DNA of 64,000 bases, taken from the NCBI RefSeq assembly GCF_001656035.1, contig NZ_CP010029.1:108409-172408 (forward strand), given 5' to 3'. Under the pieces are notes generated by a model. It had not been told where the DNA came from. It ran no database searches and was given only the letters and a program-made list of their open reading frames with translations. The DNA comes from Yersinia entomophaga. GTDB lineage: Bacteria > Pseudomonadota > Gammaproteobacteria > Enterobacterales > Enterobacteriaceae. The position numbers were made by a program, and so were the translations under genes. This document shows, piece after piece, positions 51,658-62,393 of this stretch; the stretch's first letter is position 1; the number at the start of each line of letters is the position of its first letter.

Positions 51658-52434
51658 TCAGGCGTTGCCCCGCAAGACGCAATCCAGCAAGCGGCCCGGT
51701 AAAATGCGACGCAGCACGGTAACAGCGTGTGCCACCAGTGTGACCGGATAGCGCAACTTTGGCCGCGGCGCTTCTAATGCATGACGTAATTTGGGCAAAA
51801 TCGCTTCAGGTGGCAGGGTGAAGCGTTTGGCGATACCCGGATTATTCACTGGTTTGTCAGCCTGGGTCTGATTAACGTTTTGTGTGAAATGAGTGCTAAT
51901 CGGCCCCGGTTCAATCAAACTGACAAAAATCCCGCTGCCGTTTAGCTCCATCCGTAAGGCATCTGACCAGGCTTCCAGCGCATATTTGCTGGCGGCGTAA
52001 GCGCCCCGACCCGGCGTTGAAATCAACCCCATCACCGAACTGGTTTGAATAATCCGGCCTTCGCCGTGGGGCAACATGGCAGGCAGCAGTAATTGGGTGA
52101 GTTGGTGGGTGCCAAATAGATTGGTGGAAAACTGCCGTTCCATTTGTTGGCGCGAAATGGTGTCTAGCGGGCCGTATAAGCCATAGCCGCCGTTGTTGAA
52201 TAAACCGTACAGTCGCCCGCCGGTTAGCTCGATAACCTGTGCCGCGGCGCGCTCGACGCTGGTGCTGTCATCCAGATCCAGCTCAATACCTTCCAGCCCC
52301 AATTGGGACATGTTTTCTACGTCCTCAGGTTTCCGACAGGCAGCCAAAACCCGATAGCCTCTGTTACGCAGATCCTGCGCCGCTACCAAACCAATTCCGC
52401 TCGAGCATCCGGTGATTAAAACCGCTTTTTGCAT
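51658..52434 (-). CDS. ybbO: Short-chain dehydrogenase YbbO
   Basis: NAD(P)-dependent oxidoreductase of 258 residues in the classical SDR family. The cofactor motif TGCSSGIGLVAA lies at residues 8-19, NNGGYGLYGP near 85, a serine in IIQTSSVMG and the catalytic YAASKYALE (Tyr-x3-Lys) near 150. E. coli YbbO has been reported to reduce aldehydes; the physiological substrate is not settled. Confidence 0.9.
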   Translation of the reverse strand: MQKAVLITGCSSGIGLVAAQDLRNRGYRVLAACRKPEDVENMSQLGLEGIELDLDDSTSVERAAAQVIELTGGRLYGLFNNGGYGLYGPLDTISRQQMERQFSTNLFGTHQLTQLLLPAMLPHGEGRIIQTSSVMGLISTPGRGAYAASKYALEAWSDALRMELNGSGIFVSLIEPGPISTHFTQNVNQTQADKPVNNPGIAKRFTLPPEAILPKLRHALEAPRPKLRYPVTLVAHAVTVLRRILPGRLLDCVLRGNA

Positions 52435-52531
52435 AACTTTACCTACTGAATGAACCTATTTGCTCAGACTAATGGTTTACTAAGAACTTATATTATCAGA
52501 TAGCTAATATCTTATATTAATAAGTGCAGCG

Positions 52532-53176
52532 TTATTCTGACTTGCCTTTTTGGATAAAAGGCGTGAGTTGCTTTGACATCCAGTCGGCAATAAACGGCTG
52601 CGCCTCGGCGTTAGGATGCAAGCTATCGTCCTGCATCCATTCAGGTTTTACCGCTACCTGCTCCATAAAGAAAGGCAGTAGCGGAATTTCGGCCTGCTGT
52701 GCCAATGTCGGATACAGTGCGGCGAATGACTCGGTATAGCGGCGACCATAATTAGGTGGAATGCGGATTTGCATTAACAATGGTTGTGCCTCGGCCTCTT
52801 TAACCAGACTGATGATTTGCGCCAAATCCCGCTGAATATCCTGCGGGGGAAATCCGCGCAGCCCGTCATTGGCACCTAATTCAATCAATACCCAGCGGGG
52901 CTGATGTTGTGCCAACAGTGCGGGAAGCCTTGCCAGGCCTTGCGCGGCGGTGTCGCCACTGATACTGGCGTTGACGACTTTAGGATGAGCAGGCAGCGTT
53001 TGCCATTGCTTGTCCAGACGGGTAGCCCAGGCTTCGGCAATGGGTAGGCGATAACCGGCGCTTAAACTGTCGCCCAAAATCAATAATGTATCGTTTGCAG
53101 TAGCGCGCAGACTGAATAATCCCAACAGTAGAAGGAAGGGAAGATGCCAGCGGAAAACGTTCTTGAAGTTCATCAT
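52532..53176 (-). CDS. tesA: Periplasmic acyl-CoA thioesterase I / lysophospholipase L1
   Basis: Multifunctional GDSL/SGNH hydrolase of the periplasm (thioesterase, protease and lysophospholipase activities). With the start at 53176 ([14 protein letters not shown]) it has 214 residues (208 in E. coli) and a signal peptide ending near RATAN. The catalytic blocks are visible: ILGDSLSAGY, the block III GANDGL and the DxxH pair QDDSLHPN. The start lies inside the start of ybbA on the other strand: the two coding regions overlap by 33 bases head to head, as in E. coli. Confidence 0.93.
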   Translation of the reverse strand: MMNFKNVFRWHLPFLLLLGLFSLRATANDTLLILGDSLSAGYRLPIAEAWATRLDKQWQTLPAHPKVVNASISGDTAAQGLARLPALLAQHQPRWVLIELGANDGLRGFPPQDIQRDLAQIISLVKEAEAQPLLMQIRIPPNYGRRYTESFAALYPTLAQQAEIPLLPFFMEQVAVKPEWMQDDSLHPNAEAQPFIADWMSKQLTPFIQKGKSE

Positions 53177-53830
53177 CTTAATAAACACGTTGGTCAGGGT
53201 GAGCATCAGCTTTCCATCCTTACTGGAGTTGAGCTGGTTGTCAAACCCGCACAGACAATTGCCCTGATTGGTGAGTCTGGCTCCGGTAAATCGACCCTGC
53301 TAGGGATTCTGGCAGGTTTGGATGATGGCAGCAGCGGCGAAGTCAGCCTGTTGGGGCAGTCTTTGACAGCAATGGATGAGGAAGGGCGCGCGCAAGTACG
53401 GGCGAAAAACGTCGGATTTGTTTTCCAGTCATTTATGCTAGTGCCAACGCTGAACACGCTGGAAAACGTTCAGTTGCCTGCGTTATTGCGTGGGGAAAGC
53501 GATCGTCAGAGCAAAGCTCAAGCCACGGAATTATTGCAGCAATTGGGGCTGGGGGAACGTCTGCATCATCTGCCTGCTCAGCTTTCCGGTGGAGAACAGC
53601 AACGCGTCGCACTGGCTCGGGCATTTAGCGGTCGCCCGCGGGTATTGTTTGCCGATGAACCCACGGGAAATCTGGATCGTCAAACCGGCGACCGCATCGC
53701 CGATCTGTTGTTTTCTCTGAATCGAGATTACGACACCACGCTGATTCTGGTCACGCATGATGAACAACTGGCGGCGCGCTGCCAGCGGCGTTTGCGCTTG
53801 CGGGATGGCAAGCTGTGGGAGGAAGCATGA
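53144..53830 (+). CDS. ybbA: ABC transporter ATPase YbbA
   Basis: ATP-binding subunit of a MacB/LolD-type ABC exporter, 228 residues as in E. coli. It has Walker [20 protein letters not shown], the Q-loop [12 protein letters not shown], the signature [15 protein letters not shown], Walker [13 protein letters not shown] and the H-loop LVTHD. The ATG follows GAAGGGAAG. Its start overlaps the tesA start on the other strand, and its stop overlaps ybbP by four bases. Confidence 0.95.
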   Translation: MPAENVLEVHHLNKHVGQGEHQLSILTGVELVVKPAQTIALIGESGSGKSTLLGILAGLDDGSSGEVSLLGQSLTAMDEEGRAQVRAKNVGFVFQSFMLVPTLNTLENVQLPALLRGESDRQSKAQATELLQQLGLGERLHHLPAQLSGGEQQRVALARAFSGRPRVLFADEPTGNLDRQTGDRIADLLFSLNRDYDTTLILVTHDEQLAARCQRRLRLRDGKLWEEA

Positions 53831-56259
53831 TTTGGCGTTGGTTTTGGCGGGAATGGCGCTCGCCATCCTTATTAATTGTCTGGTTAGCGTTGACTCTGGC
53901 CGTCGCCTGCGTATTGGCGTTGGGCAGCATCAGCGACCGAATGGAGAAGGGCCTCAGCCAGCAAAGCCGTGATTTTCTGGCGGGTGATCGGGTATTGAGC
54001 GCTTCTCGTCCGGTATCAGAGGGATGGTTGTTAGATGCGGAACAGCAAGGGCTAACTCTCAGTCGCCAACTGTCGTTTACCACCATGACTTACGCCGGTG
54101 ATAGACCGCAATTGGCGGATGTAAAAGCTACTGACAGCGCTTATCCGTTGTACGGAACGCTGAAAACCCGGCCGGAGAATGCGCGGCTGGAACCGGGCAC
54201 CGTGTTGGTGGCTCCGCGGCTGCTAACTTTATTGGGTGTTAACGTTGGCGATAGGCTGGAGGTGGGGGATGCGTCGCTGCGTATTGTCGGGGAAGTGCTG
54301 GAGGAACCAGACGCCGGATTCAATCCTTTCCAGACTGCGCCGCGCATTCTGATTAATCTGGCCGATGTGGAAAAAACCGGCGCAGTGCAGCCGGGTAGCC
54401 GTTTGACCTATCGCTATATGTTTGCCGGCTCGCCGGATAACATTCAGCGCTTCGGCGATCAGATAAAACCGGAATTACAGCCCGATCAACGCTGGTACGG
54501 TTTGCAGGAATCGGGTGGCGCACTGGGGAAATCCTTGCAGCGCTCGCAGCAATTTTTACTGTTATCGGCGTTGCTGACGCTGTTACTTTCCATTGCCGCC
54601 GTTGCGGTCGCCATGGGGCATTATTGCCGTAGCCGCTATGATTTGGTGGCGGTGCTGAAAACGTTGGGGGCGGGCAAGGCCGCGCTGAGAAAGCTGATTG
54701 TCGGCCAATGGATATCGGTACTGACGCTGGCGGCATTGTGCGGTAGCGCGATAGGGCTGCTATTTGAACGACTGCTGATTTCCATGTTGGCGCCAGTGCT
54801 GCCTGCTGCATTACCCGCCGCCGGACTCTGGCCGTGGCTGTGGTCCATCGGCTCCCTGATTCTGATTTCCCTGCTGGTGGGATTGCGCCCCTATCGTCAG
54901 TTATTAGCGACTCAGCCGTTACGAGTGTTGCGCCGGGATGTGGCGGCAAATGTCTGGCCGCTGCGCTATTTCATCCCGTTAATGTTATTAGCGGTGATCG
55001 GAGTTCTGGCGCTGTTAATGGGCGGCAATACCTTGCTGTGGGCGATTTTGGGCGGCTTGCTGGTGCTGTCACTGTTATTGGGCTGTATCGGCTGGGGCAG
55101 CCTATTATTGCTGCGTCGACTGACGGTGACGCGCTTGCCACTGCGTTTGGCGATCAATCGTCTACTGCGTCAGCCTTGGATGACATTGACCCAACTGGCA
55201 GCATTTTCGCTGTCGTTTATGTTGCTGGCGCTGCTATTGGTCCTGCGCGGTGATCTGCTGGATCGCTGGCAGCAGCAATTACCGCCGGACAGCCCCAACT
55301 ATTTCCTGTTGAATATGACCAAGGAGCAGGTGCCGCAGGTCAGTACTTTCCTCAATCAACACCAGATTATGCCAACCACGTTCTATCCGATTGTGCGGGT
55401 GCGCATGACGGAAATTAACCAGCAGCAAGCGACCGAGCGGGTGCATGAAAACGATCCGGGAGGAGAGGCGGTCAACCGGGAGCTTAATCTGACCTGGTTA
55501 CCGGATTTACCGGCTCATAATCAGTTAACTGACGGGAAGTGGCCGCCAAAAGCGGATGAAGTATCGATGGAGCAGGGCGTAGCCGAGCGGCTTGGTATCA
55601 AGCTGGGCGACACCTTAACCTTCAGCGGCGATACGCAGTCGTTTTCGGCCAAAGTGAGCAGTATTCGCAAAGTAGATTGGGAAAGTTTGCGGCCTAACTT
55701 CTACTTTATTTTCCCGCCGGGAGCCTTGGATAAACAGCCGCAAACCTGGCTAACCAGCTTCCGTTATAACGGTAACGAGCAGTTATTGACTCAATTGAAC
55801 CGCCAGTTCCCTACGTTAAGCCTGCTGGATATAGGCTCGATGTTGAAACAGGTCGGTCAGGTATTGCAGCAGGTGAGTCGGGCGTTGGAAGTTATGGTGG
55901 TGCTGGTCATGATCTGTGGCACTTTGCTGTTATTAGCGCAGGTGCAGGTGGGAATGCGCCAGCGGCGCCAGGAACTGATGGTTTATCGGACTTTAGGCGC
56001 GGGGAAGCGCTTGCTATGGGGGACGTTATGGTGCGAATTTGCCCTGCTAGGGCTGGTGGCGGGCATGGCCGCCGCTATAGGTGCCGAAGCTTCACTGTGG
56101 GCGTTGCAACGGCTGGTATTTGATTTCCCGTGGCAGCCTAATTGGATATTGTGGTGGATGTTGCCGTTGCTTGGCGCACTGTTATTGTCTTTATGTGGCA
56201 GTTGGCTGGGCGCTCGTCTGCTGCGCGGAAAGGCTTTGTTCCGCAGCTACGAAGGTTAA
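53827..56259 (+). CDS. ybbP: ABC transporter permease YbbP
   Basis: Inner-membrane permease of 810 residues with two FtsX/MacB-type permease units: an N-terminal helix, a periplasmic domain, three helices (near 250-360), further helices, a second periplasmic domain, and three C-terminal helices. E. coli YbbP has 804 residues and aligns from [20 protein letters not shown] onwards. The start at 53827 has GGAGGAAGC directly upstream and an ATGA overlap with ybbA; the longer frame adds only four residues. YbbAP is believed to export or extract a lipid-like substrate; tesA as the divergent neighbour supports that, but it is inference. Confidence 0.94.
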   Translation: MIWRWFWREWRSPSLLIVWLALTLAVACVLALGSISDRMEKGLSQQSRDFLAGDRVLSASRPVSEGWLLDAEQQGLTLSRQLSFTTMTYAGDRPQLADVKATDSAYPLYGTLKTRPENARLEPGTVLVAPRLLTLLGVNVGDRLEVGDASLRIVGEVLEEPDAGFNPFQTAPRILINLADVEKTGAVQPGSRLTYRYMFAGSPDNIQRFGDQIKPELQPDQRWYGLQESGGALGKSLQRSQQFLLLSALLTLLLSIAAVAVAMGHYCRSRYDLVAVLKTLGAGKAALRKLIVGQWISVLTLAALCGSAIGLLFERLLISMLAPVLPAALPAAGLWPWLWSIGSLILISLLVGLRPYRQLLATQPLRVLRRDVAANVWPLRYFIPLMLLAVIGVLALLMGGNTLLWAILGGLLVLSLLLGCIGWGSLLLLRRLTVTRLPLRLAINRLLRQPWMTLTQLAAFSLSFMLLALLLVLRGDLLDRWQQQLPPDSPNYFLLNMTKEQVPQVSTFLNQHQIMPTTFYPIVRVRMTEINQQQATERVHENDPGGEAVNRELNLTWLPDLPAHNQLTDGKWPPKADEVSMEQGVAERLGIKLGDTLTFSGDTQSFSAKVSSIRKVDWESLRPNFYFIFPPGALDKQPQTWLTSFRYNGNEQLLTQLNRQFPTLSLLDIGSMLKQVGQVLQQVSRALEVMVVLVMICGTLLLLAQVQVGMRQRRQELMVYRTLGAGKRLLWGTLWCEFALLGLVAGMAAAIGAEASLWALQRLVFDFPWQPNWILWWMLPLLGALLLSLCGSWLGARLLRGKALFRSYEG

Positions 56260-56306
56260 CAACCAAGGCTAAATATCGGTTATCAGCATTGGTTAGATGA
56301 TAAAGA

Positions 56307-56328
56307 AAAGGGCAGCCATTGGCTGCCC
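56307..56328 (-). terminator. Terminator downstream of purEK
   Basis: The 8-bp stem GGGCAGCC/GGCTGCCC with a three-base loop is followed on the minus strand by TTTTCTTT, so it mainly serves the purE-purK operon, 60 bases after the purK stop. On the plus strand it lies 51 bases after ybbP, without a good T tract. Confidence 0.8.
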
Positions 56329-56387
56329 TGATTCTACTAACTGACTCTGCGATAAAACCGAGGCGTTTATGGCATCTCCGTTATTGC

Positions 56388-57455
56388 TTATCCCAGTTTT
56401 TTCTGCGCCCAGCGCAGGGCGCTTTGATATTCATTTGGTAGCAAGGGTGACAACTCGTTCAACGTTTCGGCCAATTGTTTTTCCGCCGGATCGGTGAGAT
56501 TCAAATGCCCGACTTTACGCCCATCGCGCACTTCTTTTTCGTACCAATGCAGATGAACCAGAGGCTGTGAAAGCCATGCCAAATTAACCGCAGTGCCGAT
56601 GAGATTCACCATGACCGAAGGGGTGCTAACCACCGGTTTTGGCAGTGGTAAATCCAGAATAGCGCGCAGATGCAATTCGAACTGGCTGATGGACGCGCCA
56701 TTTTGCGTCCAGTGACCGCTGTTGTGTACGCGGGGAGCCAGTTCGTTGATCAGCAGGTTGTCGCCGACGATAAAGCATTCCATCGCCATCACGCCGACAT
56801 AACCCAGCTCATTCATAATGGCGGACAACATGCTTTCTGCCTGAGCCTGCAATTTGGCATCTGGCTGCGGTAACGCTACGCTGATACGTAAAATGCCGTC
56901 TTCATGCAGATTATGGGTTAGCGGATAAAATACCGTTTCCCCATCATGGCTACGTGCGCCAATCAGAGAAACTTCGCCAGAAAAATGAATGCCTTGCTCG
57001 ACGATGCACTCACCGTAGGCGTCCGCAGGCAGGCTATCTTGCTCGCCGGGACGTAAACGCCACTGCCCACGTCCGTCATAACCGCCGACGCGACGTTTAA
57101 CAATCGCCAGCTCACCCAGAGAAGCAAACACCTGCGGCCACTGTTCGGCATTAGCGAGTAATTGCCAAGGCGCGGTGGCTAAATTCAGGCTATCCAACAA
57201 TTGCTTTTGCGTCAGGCGATCGGCCAAACGCGGGAAAATATCTCGGTTAACGAAGGCGTTGTGAGTAGCCAATTCGCGGGTCAGTGCGGTTTCCGGCCAG
57301 CGCTCAATTTCAGCGGTAATCACACTATTCTGATAAGGCACGGCTTCGGGTTCTGCGTCCAATCCTACTGGATAAACGGCGATTCCCAGCGGCTCTCCGG
57401 CCTGACGCAGCATGCGCCCCAACTGCCCGTTACCTAATACGCAAACCGGCTTCAT
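56388..57455 (-). CDS. purK: N5-carboxyaminoimidazole ribonucleotide synthase
   Basis: ATP-grasp enzyme of de novo purine synthesis that carboxylates AIR with bicarbonate and ATP to N5-CAIR. The 355-residue product (E. coli 355) begins [20 protein letters not shown] and has the ATP-grasp segments [16 protein letters not shown] near 130 and [17 protein letters not shown] near 255. It overlaps purE by four bases (ATGA), the conserved purEK operon. Confidence 0.97.
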   Translation of the reverse strand: MKPVCVLGNGQLGRMLRQAGEPLGIAVYPVGLDAEPEAVPYQNSVITAEIERWPETALTRELATHNAFVNRDIFPRLADRLTQKQLLDSLNLATAPWQLLANAEQWPQVFASLGELAIVKRRVGGYDGRGQWRLRPGEQDSLPADAYGECIVEQGIHFSGEVSLIGARSHDGETVFYPLTHNLHEDGILRISVALPQPDAKLQAQAESMLSAIMNELGYVGVMAMECFIVGDNLLINELAPRVHNSGHWTQNGASISQFELHLRAILDLPLPKPVVSTPSVMVNLIGTAVNLAWLSQPLVHLHWYEKEVRDGRKVGHLNLTDPAEKQLAETLNELSPLLPNEYQSALRWAQKKLG

Positions 57456-57976
57456 GCATCCTCCCGCGGATCGGGATTATTCAGCACTTCATCAGTTTGG
57501 TTTTGACGCCACGCAGCCAGACGCCCTGCGAGAGTTTTATCGTGCAGCGCTAAAATCTGTGCTGCCAGCAGCGCCGCGTTGGCTGCGCCTGCTTTGCCAA
57601 TCGCCAGCGTCCCCACAGGGATACCGCGCGGCATTTGCACAATGGAATAAAGGCTGTCTACGCCGCTCAGCGCTGCGCTTTGTACCGGCACGCCCAGCAC
57701 CGGCACCAGCGTTTTCGCCGCCAGCATACCCGGAAGGTGCGCTGCGCCACCGGCACCGGCAATGATCACATCCAGTCCATTAGCGTCTGCCTGTTCGGCA
57801 AAACTGAATAATTTATCCGGGGTACGATGAGCGGAAACCACTTCCACATGGAAAGGGACATCCAATTCGGTGAGCACGTCAGCAGCGAACTGCAGGGTGG
57901 CCCAGTCACTTTTAGACCCCATAACTATTGCGATTTTAACCCCGGCTGTGATAGCCGAATCGAGGTTGGCTCCCAT
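57452..57976 (-). CDS. purE: N5-carboxyaminoimidazole ribonucleotide mutase
   Basis: Class I PurE that converts N5-CAIR to CAIR. The core [19 protein letters not shown] and [29 protein letters not shown] and [15 protein letters not shown] are present. I start it at 57976 ([12 protein letters not shown]), giving 174 residues against 169 in E. coli, with AGGAG 10 bases upstream. The open frame runs 26 codons further, towards the PurR box, which argues against the longer form. Confidence 0.95.
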   Translation of the reverse strand: MGANLDSAITAGVKIAIVMGSKSDWATLQFAADVLTELDVPFHVEVVSAHRTPDKLFSFAEQADANGLDVIIAGAGGAAHLPGMLAAKTLVPVLGVPVQSAALSGVDSLYSIVQMPRGIPVGTLAIGKAGAANAALLAAQILALHDKTLAGRLAAWRQNQTDEVLNNPDPREDA

Positions 57977-58066
57977 GGGTGTAAAGCTCCTGTGATTGTG
58001 CAAACGTCGGCCAGAGCGAATTGTGTCTGGCGAAGAGGGCGTAGAGCATACCATGAGCCACAGGCA

Positions 58067-58082
58067 AGGAAAACGGTTGCGT
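58067..58082 (-). promoter_or_regulatory. PurR operator of purEK
   Basis: On the minus strand the 16 bases read ACGCAACCGTTTTCCT, which agrees closely with the PurR consensus ACGCAAACGTTTTCGT. It lies about 90 bases before the purE start. Repression of purEK by PurR with hypoxanthine or guanine is expected. Confidence 0.9.
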
Positions 58083-58133
58083 AGCTGGTTTTTGTACGAA
58101 AAAGCAGGATTTTTCAGGATTTGGCAGTAAGGT

Positions 58134-58856
58134 TTAAAACGGGAATTCGATCAGCTCGATAGCTTCAGGAGTGACGCAAATCATCGATCCTTCCACATGC
58201 CAGGCACCCAATACGGCGCGATGTACGGTTTTATCTGCCAGTTTAAGGGGATGAATCGCTGGACGATGTGTATGACCGTGAATCATCCACTCCACGCCAT
58301 TGCGTTGGAAAGCATCAATCACAGCTGCGTTATTCACATCCATAATGGCTTCGGATTTGTCTTTATTATTCTGTTGGCTGTTTTTCCGCATCGAAGCGGC
58401 AATGCGTAAACGCCAGGAAAGAGGTAAGGACAGGAATAACCATTGGATAATGGGATTGTGAACCCGGCGACGAAAATGCTGATAATCCGCATCATCTGTG
58501 CATAACGTATCGCCATGCAGGATTAAAATTTTGCGACCATACAGTTCGAGAGTTTGTTCTTCTGGCAGCAGCATCATACCGCTTTCGGCAGCAAAACGTT
58601 TTCCAACTAAAAAATCACGGTTGCCGTGAATGAAGTAGCAGGGAATTCCCCGATGGTGCAAGTCTTTCAGGGCACTGGCGACCTGACGATACAGCGGCAG
58701 CGGATCGTCATCACCAATCCACGCTTCAAATAGATCGCCTAGGATATATAAAGCGTTGGCGTGAATGGCTTCGCGCTGTAAAAAACGCAGAAAACCGGCA
58801 GTAATTGCCGGTTCCTGAACGCTAAGATGCAAATCTGCTATAAAAAGCGTGCGCAT
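58134..58856 (-). CDS. lpxH: UDP-2,3-diacylglucosamine hydrolase
   Basis: Peripheral membrane phosphoesterase of lipid A synthesis that cleaves UDP-2,3-diacylglucosamine to lipid X and UMP. The 240-residue protein (E. coli 240) has the calcineurin-like metal motifs FIADLHLS (Asp8, His10), [12 protein letters not shown] (near 40), [12 protein letters not shown] (near 79), [11 protein letters not shown] (near 113) and [10 protein letters not shown] (near 195). It starts 10 bases after ppiB and is probably co-transcribed with it. Confidence 0.97.
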   Translation of the reverse strand: MRTLFIADLHLSVQEPAITAGFLRFLQREAIHANALYILGDLFEAWIGDDDPLPLYRQVASALKDLHHRGIPCYFIHGNRDFLVGKRFAAESGMMLLPEEQTLELYGRKILILHGDTLCTDDADYQHFRRRVHNPIIQWLFLSLPLSWRLRIAASMRKNSQQNNKDKSEAIMDVNNAAVIDAFQRNGVEWMIHGHTHRPAIHPLKLADKTVHRAVLGAWHVEGSMICVTPEAIELIEFPF

Positions 58857-58866
58857 TCCGTCGCAA

Positions 58867-59361
58867 TTACTCGCTAACGGTAACGCTTTTGATGATCACA
58901 TCTTCTTTTGGAACGTCCTGATGCATGCCGCTACGGCCGGTTGCAACGCTTTTGATTTTATCAACAACGTCCATACCTTCGACCACTTCAGCGAATACGC
59001 AGTAGCCCCAGCCGTCAGCGCGCTCTGAACGGAAGTTCAGGAAGTCGTTGTCAGCTACGTTAATGAAGAATTGAGCGGTAGCAGAGTGCGGATCGTTAGT
59101 CCGCGCCATTGCCAAAGTACCACGGGTGTTTTTCAGGCCGTTGTTCGCTTCGTTCTTGATTTGCGCACCTGTTTCTTTCTGGTTCATGCCAGGCTCAAAA
59201 CCGCCGCCCTGAATCATGAAACCATCGATAACACGGTGGAAAATAGTGTTGTCGTAGAAACCTTTACGGCAGTAATTCAGGAAGTTTTCAACGGTAGCCG
59301 GCGCTTTGTCAGCGAAAGTATTGATGACGATGTCGCCGTGATTAGTATGAAAAGTAACCAT
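58867..59361 (-). CDS. ppiB: Cytosolic peptidyl-prolyl isomerase B
   Basis: Cyclophilin-type cis-trans prolyl isomerase of the cytoplasm. The start at 59361 ([13 protein letters not shown]), with AGGAA 9 bases upstream, gives 164 residues exactly as in E. coli; the 25-residue upstream extension is not part of the family. Conserved cyclophilin segments are [38 protein letters not shown] and the C-terminal [14 protein letters not shown]. It precedes lpxH. Confidence 0.97.
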   Translation of the reverse strand: MVTFHTNHGDIVINTFADKAPATVENFLNYCRKGFYDNTIFHRVIDGFMIQGGGFEPGMNQKETGAQIKNEANNGLKNTRGTLAMARTNDPHSATAQFFINVADNDFLNFRSERADGWGYCVFAEVVEGMDVVDKIKSVATGRSGMHQDVPKEDVIIKSVTVSE

Positions 59362-59760
59362 AATAATATTCCTGCTAGTGTAATATGTGGAATCACAAAG
59401 TGAGTCGCTACTCTTTAGACGGCTCTTATAACACATCTGCCGGATTGAGTCAGTATTCGCGCCTTTCCAACCCGCTCTGGCCAGGAGAGGCAGAAAAGCA
59501 TTAGTGGGGCAATGTGGCTGATTAATAAAGCTATTTATAACCCAATAAATTCACCGCTTTCATCCGCGCTTTTTATCATCACCTTTAAACGTCAAACCGC
59601 TTAAAATTGCGTTATTCAGTAGGTTTTACCGATGGCTGACCTTGCAATGCAATAAGGATCGCGTTTCAATATATCCTTGGGTTATTTAAGCGCCCATTTT
59701 TGGTAATATCCTGTTTATATTCACGCGTACGCGCCTAGCAAAAAACCACGGAATGTCCCG
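59362..59760. other. Divergent promoter region ppiB-cysS, no gene seen
   Basis: About 400 bases hold the promoters of ppiB (minus) and cysS (plus). A TAATAT box at 59704-59709 is a candidate cysS -10 element, but no -35 at proper spacing is convincing. I see no coding frame, RNA gene or strong hairpin. Confidence 0.45.
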
Positions 59761-61146
59761 ATGCTAAAGATTTTTAATACACTGAGTCGCCAAAAAGAGG
59801 AATTCAAGCCTATTCATGCCGGGAAAGTTGGCATGTACGTGTGCGGGATCACCATCTATGACCTGTGTCACATTGGGCATGGTCGTACTTTTGTTGCCTT
59901 CGATGTTGTTGCGCGTTATCTGCGTTATTTAGGCTATTCTCTGACTTATGTCCGGAATGTCACCGACGTTGACGACAAAATCATTAAACGCGCGGCAGAA
60001 AATAATGAAACCTGCGATCAGCTGACTTCCCGCATGTTGGCTGAAATGCATAAAGATTTTGATGCGCTGAACCTTCAGCGCCCGGATTTGGAGCCGCGAG
60101 CCACTCACCATATCACTGAAATCATTGAACTGGCGCAGCGCCTGATCGAGCGTGACCATGCCTACGTAGCGTCAAACGGCGATGTGATGTTCGCGGTAGA
60201 TAGCGATCCGGATTACGGTTTGTTGTCTCGTCAGGATTTGGAACAGCTTCAGGCTGGCGCACGGGTCGAAATTGCCGATGTGAAACGTAATCCAATGGAT
60301 TTCGTGCTGTGGAAAATGTCCAAGCCGGGTGAGCCAAGCTGGGAATCACCTTGGGGGCCGGGGCGTCCGGGCTGGCACATTGAATGTTCCGCGATGAACG
60401 GCAAGCAGTTGGGCGCGCATTTTGATATTCACGGCGGCGGTTCTGATCTGATGTTCCCGCACCATGAAAATGAAATTGCTCAGTCTACCTGCGCCCATGA
60501 TGGCCCTTACGTCAACTACTGGATGCATTCCGGTATGGTGATGATCGACAAAGAAAAAATGTCGAAATCGTTGAACAACTTCTTCACTATTCGCGATGTT
60601 TTGGCGTATTACGATGCGGAAACCGTGCGCTACTTCCTGATGTCTGGACACTATCGCAGCCAATTGAACTACAGCGAAGAAAATCTGAAACAGGCTCGCG
60701 CCTCTCTGGAGCGTTTGTACACCGCTTTGCGTGGCACCGATGCAAACGCTACGCCAGCCGGCGGAGCTGAGTTTGAAGCCCGTTTCCGTGAAGCTATGGA
60801 CGATGATTTTAATACACCGGAAGCCTATTCTGTTCTGTTTGATATAGCTCGTGAAGTCAATCGTCTGAAAGCGGAAGATATGGCAGCGGCCAACGGCTTG
60901 GCGGCAGAGCTACGCAAACTGGCGCACGTTCTCGGATTATTGGAGCAAGATCCGGAGCAATTCCTGCAAAGTGGCGCACAGGCTGATGATGATGAAGTGA
61001 CCAAAATTGAAGCGCTGATTAAACAACGGAACGATGCTCGTGCCAGTAAAGACTGGGCAATGGCAGATTCAGCTCGCGATCAGCTCAACGAAATGGGTAT
61101 CGTGCTGGAAGATGGGCCGCAGGGCACCAGTTGGCGTCGTAAGTAG
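59761..61146 (+). CDS. cysS: Cysteinyl-tRNA synthetase
   Basis: Class I aminoacyl-tRNA synthetase of 461 residues, the E. coli length. It has Cys28 in [10 protein letters not shown], one of the zinc ligands that select cysteine, the HIGH motif at 37-40, the [10 protein letters not shown] segment with further zinc ligands, HHENEIAQS, and the KMSKS motif at 266-270. The C-terminal helical domain ends [13 protein letters not shown]. It is a single gene, convergent with ybcJ-folD. Confidence 0.98.
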   Translation: MLKIFNTLSRQKEEFKPIHAGKVGMYVCGITIYDLCHIGHGRTFVAFDVVARYLRYLGYSLTYVRNVTDVDDKIIKRAAENNETCDQLTSRMLAEMHKDFDALNLQRPDLEPRATHHITEIIELAQRLIERDHAYVASNGDVMFAVDSDPDYGLLSRQDLEQLQAGARVEIADVKRNPMDFVLWKMSKPGEPSWESPWGPGRPGWHIECSAMNGKQLGAHFDIHGGGSDLMFPHHENEIAQSTCAHDGPYVNYWMHSGMVMIDKEKMSKSLNNFFTIRDVLAYYDAETVRYFLMSGHYRSQLNYSEENLKQARASLERLYTALRGTDANATPAGGAEFEARFREAMDDDFNTPEAYSVLFDIAREVNRLKAEDMAAANGLAAELRKLAHVLGLLEQDPEQFLQSGAQADDDEVTKIEALIKQRNDARASKDWAMADSARDQLNEMGIVLEDGPQGTSWRRK

Positions 61147-61251
61147 CAGATAAGTGGTTTTGATTTGATGTAAACGGTGGGTTCCCATCTTTGAAGATGT
61201 GGAATCTTGCTGAATAACCTTGAGTGGCGGTAATAAAAATATCAAAGAAAA

Positions 61252-61286
61252 CATTGCGGTGCTGATAGCTATCAGTAACCGCAATG
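61252..61286 (-). terminator. Terminator of folD-ybcJ, possibly two-way
   Basis: CATTGCGGT pairs with ACCGCAATG, enclosing a second small palindrome CTGATAGCTATCAG. On the minus strand TTTTCTTTG follows. It lies 14 bases after the ybcJ stop and also faces the end of cysS. Confidence 0.75.
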
Positions 61287-61299
61287 CTCTTTATGAAGC

Positions 61300-61512
61300 T
61301 TAGGCTTTAACCTGTACGGTCATCCCCTGAAACTCCACGATTTGGTCTGCCAGAATTTTGCAGCGCTTGCGCGTTTCTACTTTTCCGTCAACTTTGACCA
61401 GACCATCGGCAATCACCATTTTTGCTGATGCGCCGCTGTCGTTCCACCCTTGAAACTTCAGCAGATCGCACAGTTCAACATGAGGGTGATTTTCCAACTG
61501 AAAAATTTCCAT
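61300..61512 (-). CDS. ybcJ: S4-like RNA-binding protein YbcJ
   Basis: Small RNA-binding protein of 70 residues with an S4-like fold: FQLENHPHVELCDLLKFQGW, SGASAKMVIADGLVKVDGKV and ETRKRCKI, which are the alphaL motif elements. The exact role is unknown; it is probably linked to ribosomal or other structured RNA. It starts 14 bases after folD on the same strand, as in E. coli. Confidence 0.93.
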   Translation of the reverse strand: MEIFQLENHPHVELCDLLKFQGWNDSGASAKMVIADGLVKVDGKVETRKRCKILADQIVEFQGMTVQVKA

Positions 61513-61526
61513 GACTATCCTTTAAA

Positions 61527-62393
61527 TCAATTTGTGTTGATGTCGTGATATTCCTCGCAGGCTTGCAAGGTATTTTGAATCAGAGTTGCTACGGTCATTG
61601 GCCCGACACCGCCGGGAACCGGAGTGATCCAGCCAGCGCGTTCAACGGCAACATCAAACTCTACGTCACCCACTACTTTACCACTTTCCAGACGGTTGAT
61701 ACCGACATCAATGACGATTGCGCCCGGTTTAATCCAGTCACCCGGAATAAAGCCCGGTTTACCGACCGCAACCACCAGCAAATCGGCACGTTCGACGTGT
61801 GAACGCAGATCCTGAGTAAAGCGGTGAGTGACGGTAGTGGTACAGCCCGCCAGCAGTAGCTCCAGGCTCATAGGACGACCGACGATGTTGGATGCGCCAA
61901 CTACAACGGCATTCAGGCCGTAGGTGTTGATGCCGCTACGCTCAAGCAGAGTAACGATGCCGCGTGGCGTACAAGGGCGGAGTTTTGGCGCACGCTGGCA
62001 CAGGCGGCCTACGTTGTAAGGATGGAATCCGTCCACGTCCTTATCAGGATTAATGCGTTCCAGTACTTTTACGTTGTCGATACCGGCAGGCAACGGCAAT
62101 TGAACCAAAATGCCGTCAATCTCTGGATCTTGGTTCAGCTTATCAATCAAAGCCAGCAGTTCGGCTTCTGAAGTGCTGGCGGGCATATCGTATGAACGAG
62201 AAAGGAATCCCACTTCTTCACAGGCTTTGCGCTTACTGCCGACATAAATCTGTGAGGCCGGGTTTTCACCAACCAACACTACCGCAAGGCCTGGGGCGCG
62301 TTTACCTGCCGCCAAACGCTGTTGAACCAGTGCAGCAACTTCAGTTCTAACTTGCTGCGCAATCGTTTTACCGTCAATAATTTTTGCTGACAT
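61527..62393 (-). CDS. folD: Methylenetetrahydrofolate dehydrogenase / cyclohydrolase FolD
   Basis: Bifunctional enzyme of one-carbon metabolism interconverting 5,10-methylene-THF and 10-formyl-THF. The 288-residue protein (E. coli 288) has the substrate motif [17 protein letters not shown] with the catalytic Tyr-x3-Lys, QLPLPAGID, and the NADP site [20 protein letters not shown], ending with [15 protein letters not shown]. It lies divergent from the argU tRNA gene. Confidence 0.97.
   Translation of the reverse strand: MSAKIIDGKTIAQQVRTEVAALVQQRLAAGKRAPGLAVVLVGENPASQIYVGSKRKACEEVGFLSRSYDMPASTSEAELLALIDKLNQDPEIDGILVQLPLPAGIDNVKVLERINPDKDVDGFHPYNVGRLCQRAPKLRPCTPRGIVTLLERSGINTYGLNAVVVGASNIVGRPMSLELLLAGCTTTVTHRFTQDLRSHVERADLLVVAVGKPGFIPGDWIKPGAIVIDVGINRLESGKVVGDVEFDVAVERAGWITPVPGGVGPMTVATLIQNTLQACEEYHDINTN

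Noticed and set aside
61186..61206. CATCTTTGAAGATG palindrome after cysS as a terminator
   Set aside because: The stem is AT-rich with a minimal loop and no T tract; the stronger hairpin at 61252-61286 is the better candidate.
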